Assembly: GCA_965231905.1 (NCBI GenBank)
Contig: CBDDOO010000001.1
Location: forward strand, 868,001 to 932,000
DNA length: 64,000 bases
Direction: 5' to 3'
Source: G963663315 sp965231905
Lineage (GTDB): Bacteria; Pseudomonadota; Gammaproteobacteria; Arenicellales; Poriferihabitantaceae
Below are positions 42,101-54,800 of this stretch, piece by piece (position 1 is the first letter of the stretch; every line of letters begins with the position of its first letter). Position numbers and translations under genes: made by a program. The notes below the pieces were generated by a model. The model had not been told where the DNA came from. It ran no database searches and worked only from the letters and a program-made list of their open reading frames with translations.

Positions 42101-42132
42101 GGTCTTGATATTTTAACCAAACAGGTCATTTT

Positions 42133-42423
42133 ATGACGACTGCAACCGTATCAGAACTAAAAAGGTCAATCAGCGCTTGCCTGCGTCAGGTCAAGGCCGG
42201 TGAAGAACTGTTGATTACCGAGCACGGCCGTCCCGTGGCGCGCCTGTTGCCGGTCAAGGATATAGCGTCTTTGCCCGAAAGCCTGCTGGACATGGAAAAA
42301 CGGGGATTGTTGAAACGCCCTGAAAAAAACCTGTCGGCTGATTTCTGGAGCCTGCCGCGCCCTGCGGATCCAAAGGCAACAGTGCGTTCGGCAGTCTTGC
42401 AGGAGCGGCGGGAAGGCTGGTGA
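42133..42423 (+). CDS. Phd/YefM-family antitoxin, toxin lost
   Basis: 96 residues. The N-terminal Phd fold is MTTATVSELKRSISACLRQV and LLITEHGRPVARLLPV. The C-terminus (LLKRPEKNLSADFWSLPRP) is typical of VapB partners of PIN toxins. Its TGA overlaps a GTG that opens the vapC remnant. It is intact and presumably still a DNA-binding repressor. Confidence 0.9.
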   Translation: MTTATVSELKRSISACLRQVKAGEELLITEHGRPVARLLPVKDIASLPESLLDMEKRGLLKRPEKNLSADFWSLPRPADPKATVRSAVLQERREGW

Positions 42424-42567
42424 AATTTTGGGATACATCGGCTATTGTCCCCTTATGTATTGACGAACCAGACTCTGACAAGTGAACAGGGCTTTGTTTC
42501 CTTTGATCAGCGATTGCGTGACGCGGCATATCGGGAAGGCTTTGACGTTCTTCCCGAAGGGCGTTGA
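42420..42567 (+). pseudogene. VapC PIN toxin with a large internal deletion
   Basis: The GTG at 42420 opens MKFWDTSAIVPLCIDEPDSD, the PIN N-terminus with its first Asp, and then meets a stop at once. A second frame gives FVSFDQRLRDAAYREGFDVL followed by PEGR and a stop at 42565-42567. That is the PIN C-terminus. About 80 residues between the two ends are gone and the frames no longer match. Confidence 0.85.
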
Positions 42568-42600
42568 AACCAGCGAACAGACTCCGGTTTGGTATTGGTA

Positions 42601-42638
42601 ATCCGGTACATACAACTGAACCCGGACTGCATTTTGTT
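42601..42638 (+). repeat. 38-bp direct repeat, right copy
   Basis: Partner of 42020-42057, 581 bp away. It ends just before TATAAT at 42662-42667, as the left copy ends before the phd promoter. Confidence 0.85.
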
Positions 42639-42731
42639 GTCATTGATGAGTCGGGCTGTGCTATAATTCCGGCTTTTATGCTGACCGTCGCTGGCTAAAG
42701 GTAGCGTTTGGCTGCGAATAGTCGCAAGTCT

Positions 42732-42760
42732 TTGACAGCTATTGATGATTCTGATATTAG
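42732..42760 (+). promoter_or_regulatory. Strong sigma70 promoter ahead of the giant Calx-beta gene
   Basis: Perfect -35 TTGACA (42732-42737), a 17-bp spacer and -10 TATTAG (42755-42760), with a TGn extension (TGA at 42752-42754). The expected start near 42767 gives a leader of about 117 nt that contains the C19 tract. Confidence 0.65.
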
Positions 42761-42812
42761 GGCTATGGGTATACTGGGAACAAGCGACTTATCCGAGAGC
42801 GATAATATATAT

Positions 42813-42831
42813 CCCCCCCCCCCCCCCCCCC
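42813..42831 (+). repeat. Homopolymeric C19 tract in the 5' leader
   Basis: Nineteen consecutive C residues, 53 bp before the ATG and about 46 nt after the predicted transcription start. Such tracts slip during replication. Here length changes would alter the leader, not the reading frame. Confidence 0.95.
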
Positions 42832-42883
42832 GTTCTGCATGTTGAATCCGGCGGCGTTTAGCGGCGTGGCTTATTGACAGGCG

Positions 42884-45800
42884 ATGGGTTCCCTGAACAG
42901 AATGTACGTCCATCCGGCAAGAAGACAGGTGAACGCCTGCGCCGCGGGCATTCGGGCGTTCAGTCCGTGGCGCCTGTTCGGCCTCCTCGCGCTGGTCGCT
43001 GTCGGTATTTTGACCATCATGGAGCCGGCGCTGGCGCAGGGGGGCACATTGTCGTCCCCGAAAGTCTGGTATGAAGGCGATGGCCAGAAAACATTGCGGT
43101 ACATTGTCAAGACGACCGGCAAATACGACGATGTCGGTAAAACATACACCATCGAGACAGCGGGCACAGCCACCCCGGCAGACGACTATGTGCTGGGAAC
43201 TCCCGTCAACTCGAATCTGGGTTCGCCAAACAACAGTCACAGACTTGACCATGTCAAGGTGCCGATCGAGTTCAAGACGGACGGCCTGAACGAATCCGAC
43301 GAGACCATCGTGCTCAATTTTTACTGCGACTGCGGCGCCAGCGATGAAAAGACGCTCGCAAATACCTTCACCCTGAAGCTGAAGAACGCCGCCCGCCCGG
43401 TCCCGAAATTCAGCGTGACCAGTATCAGCCTGGACGAAGGCGCAACGGCTACCTACGGATTATCACTGGACGCCGACCCGGGCGCCAGCGAAACGGTTGT
43501 CATTGACGTGCGGCCTTCAATCCGTGGTCTGAACCCGCATGTCGGCCCCGTAAAGGTAGGAAAAACAGCCAACGCGCTGGTTGACAGCGCGAGTTTCAGT
43601 TTTACCGGAGGGCCATCCGGCACCTGGGCGACGCCGCAGATCGTCACGTTACAGGCGGGAAACGACTGGGAGACCGTGGACTACAGCGTCGAGCTGGTGC
43701 ATCAGGTCAACCAACAGCCCATTGACCAACTCACCGAAAGGCTGACGGCGTCAGTCACCAATAAAGTCGCGGGTCTGCTCGTCTCAGAGACGGCCCTGAC
43801 GGTGGAGGAAGGCGCGGTCGCTACATTTTCAGTGCAACTGATAGGAGATCCGCTGAATAATGGAAGTGTGTTTATCGAAATCCCGATAGCGCAAAGAGAT
43901 TCGTTTGGGATACGGCCCGGAAGGGAGGTGGCCAGTGCAAATTTCAGAGCGCCGACTGCGATCACTCAGTTCCGAGGCAGTAAAATTGGCAGTCCAAATT
44001 GGGAGGATCCGATATTCTTCACGGTCAAGGCGCTCAAGGATGTTGATCTGGAGGATGTCACCATCACTCTGGCGCCTGTTCTCACGCTGACGACACATCC
44101 TCGCTCCGGAATAAACGCCTTCCCCAATCGGACAGGCGCGGGCGTGAAAGTGACTGCGAAGGAGGTGGTGACTCCATTGACTCGACCCACCCTCTCAACC
44201 ACAACGCTGAATGTGGCTGAAGGCGAAACCATGCAATACACGGTGGATTATCCGCAGTTGAAGGCAACCACGGTAACGGTCGATATTCCCGCGAGCCACC
44301 AGGGCAAGGCGACTGTGCAGGCTGCGGGCGGACAGCCCGGCGCCAGCGTGGTACTCGAGTTCAAAGAATATATTCTGGTGCCCGGAATGGATCCCCCCCC
44401 CCCACGGAAGCCTCATACCGTCACGGTGACAGCGTCCCGGGACACCGATACGACCGATGAATCCTTTGACCTCACACACACCGCCCCGGCGGGATACAAG
44501 TGGAGTGGCGGCGACCTCGCGGTTGCTGTCGCGATCACCGACGCCGGTACTGGCCTGAATGTCTCCGCCCTCAAGTTCGACGAACACGACCCTGCCGCTC
44601 CCTTGAAGCTGAGTGAAGGCTATAGCGCGACTTACACGGTCTCCCTCAAGTCCTGGCAGAGCGGCACAGTCACGGTGACCCCGGCTTCAGATTTCTCATC
44701 GGTGACCGTCTCGCCCACAACCCTGACCTTCAACGGCGGCAACTGGAGCGAGCCGCAGACGGTAACGGTCACCGCGATAGAAGATGAAAACGCTTTTGAC
44801 GAGAAGGCCACCATCAGCCATGCCGTCAGCGGTTATGGCGATGTCGATACCGGACCCGAAATCAAGGTGAACGTGGATGACGATGAACATCCCGTCAGCG
44901 CAAAACTCACCCTGCGCATGACCGGCAAGGGCGTATTCAAGGAAGGATCAGGCCGCGATACAGAGGCCCGTGTCGAAGTCGAGTTGTTCGGCCCGGACGG
45001 CTATCGGGACCGCTTGCCGCAAACGGATTTCATACTCTGTTATACCCTGGGCACTCTGGGCAAGCAAAATGTAAAGCCAGTGGCGAAATCCGAAGGAATA
45101 GCGGATAACTGCGTTGATTGGTTCATATCGGAATTCGTGGGACTACCGTCCGTAGTCAGGAGCTTCGAAGTCTTTGAACTTCTCCACTCGGACTCGGACC
45201 CGCTCTCGCTGGACCTGGGAACTGTCACAGTTACGCTGAAAGCGCATCCGACCCTGACGATGCATGACCGGGTCAGCATCAGCTCTACCGAAAAGGAGTT
45301 CGAATTCCGGGCTATTGACTCAACCCCCACACAAATAGAGATGACCGCCGATGGCCCGGCCAGCATCCATGAAGGCGACGGCAGGGTTTTGTTCGATGTC
45401 GGATTGAGCCGCCGTCTGGTTGCCGGCGAGGAGGTGCGAATTCCGCTCGTAGCCAGCGGTACGGGTATCGCGGATGACGACTACGAGATCGCGCTCCGGT
45501 CCGGCACAGGCGCCACCCTCAGCGCCGCGGCTCCCTATACACTGACACTGGCCGGCGCCGGAGCCAAAGACGTTGTGCTTATGCTGACCGCCGTCGAAGA
45601 CCGCAAGAACGAAGGCGGCACAAATGAAACATTAACCCTGACCCTCGGCGAGGTGACCAGCAACCTGGATGTCGAGGACCTCACAACCTTTGGTACCGGG
45701 GGCACCGAACTGAAATCCGCCAAAAGCTTCTCGGTGGACATTGTGGATGGTATCACCCTGAGTCTCAGCGCCGGCGCCGCCGTTACTGAAGGTGGAGACG

Positions 45801-48800
45801 CTGTTTTCACCGTCACAGCCAACCCGAATCCGTCGGCGCCGCTGACCGCCAACATCGGCATTGCCCAGACGGGCGCTTTTGTCGCCGACGCCGACATTGG
45901 TACGGACAAAACCCTCACCATCCCGGTAGCCGGCAGCGCGGACTATACCGTAAAGACACTCGATGACACAACAGACGAGCCGGACGGGGCGGTGACCGCC
46001 ACGCTGATCGACAGTTTCGACTACGCCATCGAGACCGGTGGCGGCAGTGTCACCGTGAAAGACAATGACGCGACCACCGTGACACTTTCCGCTGCCCCCA
46101 CCAGCGTCAGCGAAGGCGGCGATGTCACGGTTACCGCCACGTTGTCCCTGGTCCAGGCCGCGGATGTCACCATCCCCATCACCGCCAGCGTGGAATCAGG
46201 CGATAGCGCTGAAGAGGTCGATTTCAGCGCTCCCGCGAGTATCGTGATCAAAGCGGGCGACCTCACCGGCAGCGCCGACATTGCCACGGTCAAGGACGCG
46301 GACAAGGATACCGATACGTTTACGGTCGCTCTGGGGACGCTGCCCGCCGGCCTGGTCGCCGGTACGCCTGGCAAGGCATCTATCAGCATCACGGATGACG
46401 GAGAAGGCGCCACCGTCAACCTGTCTGTGGCCGCGACCACCGTCAAGGACACGGATGACGTCCGCGTCACGGCCACTCTGAGCCATGTCTTCGCCAGCGA
46501 TATTACTGTGCCGCTCCGCGTCACCGCTACCGGCGCCAATCCCGCCGCGACCACCGAGTGGGTCGCGCCGGGCGGCATCGCCATCCGCAAAGGCATCGCC
46601 ACGGCCAGCGTCGCGATTGATATTATTCGCGACCAGGACAAGGCCGATGAAACCTTCACCGTCAGCCTGGGCAGCCCGTTGCCGACCAACCTGTCCGCAG
46701 GGGCAACGACCTCATCTGAAATTATCATCGACGATGACGGTCTGGGACACAATATTACCCTGTCGGCGGACCCCAACCCGGTTGACGAGGGCAGTTCCAC
46801 CACCATCACCGCCACCGCCAACGGCAGTTTTGACGCCGATACGGTCATTCCCCTGACCTTCAAGGGGCACGGGACCGCCAAAGCGGAGGACGGCGACTAC
46901 GAGGCGCCGGACAAGGTCACCATCGCCAGCGGCGCCACCAGCGGCTCGGTCACGCTCAGCGCCAATGGCGACCGTGATGAGGACGATGACGTGGTGCGGG
47001 TAGCGTTGGGCTCGCCGTTGCCGGCTGGAGTGATTGGCGGCAACCACCAGGACATCACCATCACGGACACCGGAGTCGCGACAGGACCGACGCTGACCCT
47101 GAGCATTGATCCGGAACCGGCTTCAAACGGAGATATTCAAGTGGATGAAGGCAGCGCCGTGACTTTCACCGCCACGCTGGATAAAGCCTGGAGCCAGGAT
47201 ATTACGCTTGAACTGGCAAGCGCTGATTCGGGTGATTCGGGTGACCCGGAGCACGCATTCCTCAGCGCCAGCGAAGATGACTATACCACCCTGTCGAACA
47301 TCACCATCGCGAAAGGAAAAACCTCCGGCAAAACCACAGTTACCGCGGTTGCGGATGGCGAGACTGAACCGGGAACGGACGAAGTTTTCCGGGTTTCTGT
47401 ATTGGCCAAGAAACTGCCTGATCTGGTGTTCTATACGTCCGATCATGTTTTCCCGGGATCGGATGATCTGTACTATGTCTACATCGAAGACCAGGACAAG
47501 CCGAAACCGAAGATCAGCATTGAACTCGATTCACGTTCGCGGAATGTGAAGGAAGGGGACACGGTCCGGTTCAAGCTGACATCTGCGGGCGGCGTACCGT
47601 CCGGCGCGGTGAAGCTCAAGGTGGAGGAGGATGGGAAAGTTCTGCCGAATGGCGCATCGGGTGACAAGACCTTCACCATGACCAGCGCCAGTGACGAATA
47701 CAGCATCACAACTACGGCAGACAAAATCGACGAGCACGCCAGCGCCATAACGGTCACTCTGGTTGCAGACCCCGCCTACCAGATTGACGAGACCAAAGGC
47801 AGCGCCACAGCGACGGTTAAAGACGATGACCCGACGAAGGTGGGAATCAGTGGGAGCGCCACCGAAATCAATGAAAGCGGCGGTACCAAGCTGATCACCA
47901 TCACGCTGAATCGGGAGCTGGTGGCGGGCGAGAAGCTGCGCGTGGAACTGGATCGCAGGGGCGGTGACGCCCGGTTTCCCAATGATTTCCTGCTGACTCT
48001 GAGAAAGAATAATGGGGTGAGTTTTTCAACTGAGAAATCGACGAACTCGGCCCTTGGATTTTCCGGTGTGGTGCCCGTAATCACCTTCACGGGCCCGACC
48101 GGTAAAAAGGCGGATCTGGATCTCACGGCTGTTGACGATAAGGTGAATGAAGGCGCCAGCGAATCCGTCAAGCTCTCCATCGTGACTCCTGTAACCAAGC
48201 CCGAATTGGGTGGTGGCGGCGCCATCGCCAAAACAGACACGAATGTAAAACAAAATGTAGCATTCAACATCAAGGACGACGATACCAAAAGGACCCACAA
48301 TGTCACTGTGGCGCCGACCACCCTCACACTGAATGAGGGCGAGCAAGGCGAATACTATATTCTTTTTGGTACAGGGTATACAAGTGACGAAGTGGATGAA
48401 ACTAATTTCCGTCACGAATACAAGGCCACGCCTGCCTATACGGGGAATGCGGTTACCTTTTCTCCGCCGGAAGTTTCTGTTGAAGCTTTCCGAGGCTGGG
48501 GTACAGCTCAAAAAGTCACAGTCACCGCCGTCAACGACAATCAGGTCAACGAAAAACCTCGCACCGCGATGATCACCCACAGTGTCGCAGGCTACCCCAA
48601 TCTTCCTGGCGTTGATAACATTACCACCGCCCCCAGCGTCACCATCACCGTCAACGATGACCGCTCCGGTCTGGAAGCGGATAGCGAAACCGTGTCGTTC
48701 CCGATCACCAGGCCCAGAGGCTACAAAATCAAGCTATCGCTCAAAACCCAGCCGACAGGCAACGTCACGGTCAAAGTCGCAAGCAGCGACATCAACATCG

Positions 48801-51800
48801 TCGCCTTCGCAGGATCTGATTTTGGAACCAGAAACTGTAACTCCTCCGGCGCGTCGCCCCCCACATTCGGGTTCGGGCCGAGCAACTGGAAGTCGTTCGA
48901 CCGTTTCGTCTGTATCAAAGGCCTCAAGGAAGGCAAGGCCAATATTACTTTCAGCGTCGGGGCTACGGCTGACACTCGCTATAAAGGCAAAACACTGGTC
49001 GTGCCGGTCACCGTCACAGCCGATTCGCGCCCGACTGTGGAGTTGTCAGTTGACGCCAACCGGGTCAATGAGGGTGGTTCGCTCACGCTCAAGGCCACTC
49101 TGAGCGCCGCCGCGACGGCTGCAACCACGATTCCGCTGGTCTATACCAACGGTACTGCGGAAGATGCCGACTATACGAAAGCCACAAGCATCACGGTTGC
49201 CAAAGGACAGACTGAGGGCACGGCCCCTTTCGCTACCGCCAACAATAATATCTACGAAGGCGATGAGACGGTCACCGTCCGGCTCGGAACCCTGCCGGGA
49301 ACCGTGCTCCCGGGAACGGTCACCGAGCAGATGATCACGATTGCCGACGACGCTGATCTGCCGACGCTCGAATTCCTGGACGCCGCCAACCGGGCGCCAG
49401 TGCCCGAAGATGAGGGCATGTATGATGTGGCGCTGATCTGGAGAGGGCAAAGTGAACTGGATTCCAGCATCGACTGGACGACAGCCAATGGCTCCGCGAC
49501 AGCAGGCGAGGACTACACGGCCGCCAGTGGCACGATTACCCGCAAGGCCGGTTCCACCAGCGCTTCCGATCAGTTCAAGGTGACCATCACCGACGACTCC
49601 GTCGACGACCCCGGCGCCGCTGAAACCTTCACCATCACCTTGTCGAACGCATCAAACGCCAAGGTGGGAACCAAGTCGGTGCATACCGTCTCGATCACCG
49701 ACAATGACCCCACTGAACTTCGCCTGATCACCCGATCCGGCAACGATATAGCCGAGGCCGCGGGCACAGGGACGATTGATGTCGAGGTGGTGCGCGACCT
49801 CGCCACCGGCGAAAGCGTGTCGGCGCCGCTGGTTTTCAGCGGCGACGCGTCCTTCGGCGTTGACTACACCCTGTCGGCGCCGAACCCGAAACCGAAGGGC
49901 GTGACCTACTCCCATCTCGCCAGTAAAGACCCTGCGAAAAACCCGCCGACGATTGCCTTTACCGCCGGCAATGGCCACAAGCGCATCGCTCCTTTGATCA
50001 TTACCGCTGTCCAGGACACTGCCGATGAAGGCGCCGATGGCGCCGGGGAAGACCTCACCATCGCAATCGGCAAGAGCTCCGCCACCGGCTTTGGCGGCGG
50101 CGTCCAGGTGCGGGCAGCCGAAGACCGTCACACGTTCGCCATCACGGATGATGACGACCTGCCCACTATCAGCGCCGCCGCCGTCCGTGTCGCCGAGGGA
50201 GATGCGGGCGAGACGCCAACGCTCCGTTTCACGGTCAGTCTGAGCCCGGCCAGCGGCCGTTCGGTCAGCGTCAACTATGCGGATGGGGCGTCCGGCACAG
50301 CCACTTCGGGCGCCGACTACGCGGCCGTCACCGCCGGCGCGCTCACTTTCGCGCCGGGCGAGACCAGCAAAACTGTAGATGTCATCCTCACCGGCGATGT
50401 GGACGATGAACCCGATGAAACCATCGTCCTGCGCCTGTCGGCGCCGGTAAACGCGGTCTTTGCCGGCAAAGCCACGACCGTGGATGTCACCGGTTCCATC
50501 ACGGATGATGACGCCACCGGCGTCAGCCTGAGCGCCTCCGGAGCAACCCGCCTTGCCGAAGGAGACGCCACAACCAGCGTCTCGCTGGCGCTGGAACTGG
50601 CCCGCGACCTGAAGCCGGATGAGATCGCCGAGATTCCGCTCGACATAACCAGCGCCACCGGCGTCGCCATCACGGCCGCCGCGCCCGCAAACCGTGACTA
50701 TATCCTGACCGCCGCCGGAACCGGGGTCACTGTGACGGGCGCCGCCACGGCGGCGCCGAAAATCAGGTTCACCGGCGGCGCCGCAACCGAGCGCTCCGCC
50801 ACCATCCAGTTGACGGCCACTGCCCGGGACGATAACGACGCGCAGCATGAAACCCTGAGCGTAGCTCTCGGCAACCTGGCGGACAGCGCGCTTGCCACCA
50901 CCCTCTCCGGCGGCCTCGCGGCGATCGTCGACAATGACCCCAATACCGACGACAACGAGGTCGAGATTTCAATTACCGACGATGAGGCTGCCCTGCCGCT
51001 GCTGAATCTGGCTCTCGCCGACGGCGCGAGCGCCCCCACAGAAGGTTCGCCGGCGCAATACAAGCTCACGTTGTCTCCGGCGCCGGTCGCGCCGCTGTCC
51101 GTCAAGATCACGGTAGCCGAGGAAAGCGACGATACGCTCGACTATATCGCAACTACCGAAGAGGGGGAGCGCACACTCACGGTTGCCGCCAGCCAGTCCG
51201 TTTTCAATTTCAGCGTGTCGACCGTGGACAATACCCGCGATGAGGATGACGGCGGGGTGGTGGTTACCCTGGTCGCCGACAGCGCATACCGCATCGGTAG
51301 CAATAGCGCCCATACCATTGCCGTGATGGACGATGAGGTCACGGCGTTGACCCTGACTCGCAGCGACGACCCGGACCCGGTTCATGAAGACGGCGGCGCG
51401 GCGGAGCTGGAATTCAAGCTCAAAAAGGCGCTGGGCGCCGACAGCGCCGTCACCATTCCCCTGTCCATACAGGGCGCTGTATTGCCCACACACGCGACAT
51501 TGACCGTTAAAGCCGGTCAGCCCGGAGTACGCCTGCTCACCACGAGCCCCTACAGCGCCGCGCAGCCGGCGCTGGAGATCCAGGGCGCCGGCCTGACCAC
51601 GGCGACGCTGGTACTCACCGCCGTCGCGAACAGCGATGAGATGGAGCGCACCGTGAGCCTCGCCCCGAGCGGTTCCATCTCCGTGGTGGGCGCCGGGTTC
51701 AGCGGGGGCGTCGCCTGGTCCGGGAAAGCCATAGACATTGACATCGCCAACGATGACGGCATGCCGGAGGCCCGCATTCTCGCGGCGGCGGACAGGGTGG

Positions 51801-54800
51801 AGGAAGGCGATACCATTGAGCTCCACCTGCATGTACGGCCGGTGCCGAAAGAGCCCCTGTACATCCGGGTTGATTTCAGCGATCCGCATGAAACCATTGG
51901 CCGGGTGTACGGGGCGGGTGAGACGAGCAGTAAAGGTGGCGGCGTTTATTACTTCAGCTTTCCCGCCGGTTGGACAGCGCCTCGAATCATTGAGGTAGTC
52001 AGTAAAGAAGACAATGAGGATCGTCCGGATGTCCGGTTTGAAGCGGTTGTCGCCGCCGGCCAGGGGTACAATGTCGCCGCCGCGCCCGACAACCGCGCGC
52101 GCGTCCTGGTGATCGACGACGATGATAGCCCATTCCTGAGCATTGCCGCCGGTCCCGCTGTCGTGGAAGGCAACCGCGCGGTATTTACCATTACGCGCAG
52201 TAATCCCAGAAGTGTCAGCCCCCACTTTCCAGCGCCAAAGGTACGTCTGAAGATTTCCCAGACAGGCGATGTCGTCAAAGCCGGCGAACTGGGCGTCAAA
52301 AAGCCTCGATTCATCGGCGATTCCATGACACTGACTGTTGAAGTCGAAACCGTTAATGACGACAGCGACGAGGCCAACGCGCAGGTCATTGCCGAACTTC
52401 TGGATTGCCCGACAGGAAAATTTGGAACCTCTACTGTCAGTACATGCACCATACCGCCGCCGCCCGACCACCAGGTTTCGGTTCCGGTGAACGACAATGA
52501 TCCTGCTGTCGCCATGGTGAATATCCGCGGCGCTCCGCTTGCGCTGTCGGAACGAAAACTCGAACAAGGCGCCTACGAAGTTTTTCTGCAAACCGACCCG
52601 GGCCAGACTGCGACGGTGCGCGTGGATGTTCCGGCGGCGCACACAGACGCGGTCTCCGTCCAGGCGCCCGGCGGGACGCCCGGCGCCAGCGCCACCCTGA
52701 GTTTCACCGGCGGCTCCTCAGGCAACTGGAATACGCCACAGGCCGTCACCGTCTCTGCGCTGGCCGATGACGATATAACGGACGAGACCATCACGCTCAG
52801 CCATACGGTAACGGGCTATCCGGGAGTCACTTCAGCGCCCGATGTCGAGGTCCGCGTGACGGACGCCAGGCACGGAGTTGTGACCGACAAGACCCGCCTG
52901 GAGGTGCGCGAGTATGACGGCACAGCCACTTACCGCGTACGGCTCGGCAGCGCTCCGACGGCGGCTGTAACCGTGACGCCGGTCAGCGGCAATGCCGGGG
53001 CGGCCACGGTCAGCGGCCCGCTCACTTTTACCGCCGTCAACTGGAAAACCTGGCAGGATGTGACGGTAACGGGTGTGGTGCGAAACGGACCCAACCCGAT
53101 CCAGCTGACTCACCAGGTCTCCTCCAGCGACGCAAGCTACAGCAGTTTGCCGGCTGCCCGGATCAGCGTTGTTTCCGTATCCCTGTTGAGAGACCAGCGC
53201 CCGGGAGTAACCCTTGCCGCTGACCCCAACCCGGTCATCGAAGGTACGAGCGCCACGGTCACCGCCACCCTGGACCGGATCATTACACCTGCCAAAGCCG
53301 TCACGATCCCGATCAAATTCGGAACTGCAAACGCGGATTTCGTCCCGGTATCCGGCATACCGATTGCGGCGGGCCAGAAAAGCGGCAGCGTGAGCGTCAT
53401 GACGGTAGAAGACAGCGAGTATGAACCCAACGAGGGTTTCCGGGTCGAAATTGACACCGATCAGTTACCGGAGGAGCTGTATCCGCGAGCGCGGTCATCC
53501 GTGTTGATCAGGATTGACGACGACGAGGACAAGCCGCGCATTGCCACTTTGTCGGTGTCGCCGACAAGAGTCCATGAATGTGGCAAGCCAGAGAATGAAG
53601 GTTGCAGTGACGACGATGAAAGCGACAGGGATTCCGAAAAAGACGGCGAAGTCACGGTGACCGTTACACTCGATGAGGCGCTGAACTCGCCGGCGCGGGC
53701 CATCACCATTCCACTCGCCTACACAGACAGCGGCGCCGTCGCAGACGCGGACTACACGCGGCTGGCCAGCGTCACGATCGCCGCAGGCGAGACACAGGGC
53801 ACGGGGAAAATCAGAATTATCAACGATCAGATTCACGAATCCAGTCAGGATTTCGTGGTGAAGTTATCCGGGAATTTGCCGCCTGCCGTCCGGGCTGGCG
53901 ATCCGGCTCAGGTGACGGTGAAAATCCTCCGGGATGGGTCGGAAAGTCCGCCTCATTTCCGGTTCGACCGCGCGGGTGTCTACATAGAAGATGACTCGAA
54001 TTATCGCGATGTCAGTGAAGGCGTCGGCATGCTGCCCATGAAAATCTACCGGGATGGTGAAACCGAGGACACGATTACCGCAGGTGTCGATATATCCAGA
54101 AATGAGGACCTGAAAGGATACCGCCTGCGCTGGCAGGAAAATGTTACGTTCTCGCCGAAGGACACCAGCAAAACCATCCGGATTCCAATTCCTGACAACA
54201 GGACCGATCAAATCGAGAGTCACACGCTTGGTTTGTCTATCCGGGGTACGGTCACGAGGGGGTGGCCTAATGATCTCACAATCAGAGTCGTTGATGACGA
54301 CCCGATTCTCGCAACCCTGGAGCCGGGCGCCGACCTGGAGCTCTTGGAAGGCGACTCCAGCAATAAGGCCACGGCAAACCTGAGCCTGTCCCGGAATCTT
54401 GAAGAGGGGGAGATGGTTGAAATTCCGCTGCTTCTGACCACATCCACCGGCGCCGCATTGCCCGGGTCCCTGGCGATGTCTGCCGCCAATGGAAAGGGTT
54501 GCAAGGTCTCCGTAGCATTGCGGTATACCGATACCGCGCGACCCAGAATCAGAATTACGGGAGTAGATTCAGAACAGAAATTCCCCTCCTGCGTAGCGGT
54601 CTCTTTTGACGCGCGTCACCATGATAGCGACACGACCGAGGAGGAGATCAAGGTTTCGTTTGGTGACTTTACGGATAAGACTCTGGTGACGACGTCCGAT
54701 GGGGGAGTGGCGGAAGACGTCGGCAACAATACGGTTACTCTGGAGATCCTGGACGATGACCAGGAAGCGGACGGATTTACGTTGAGTGTCGATACCGGCG

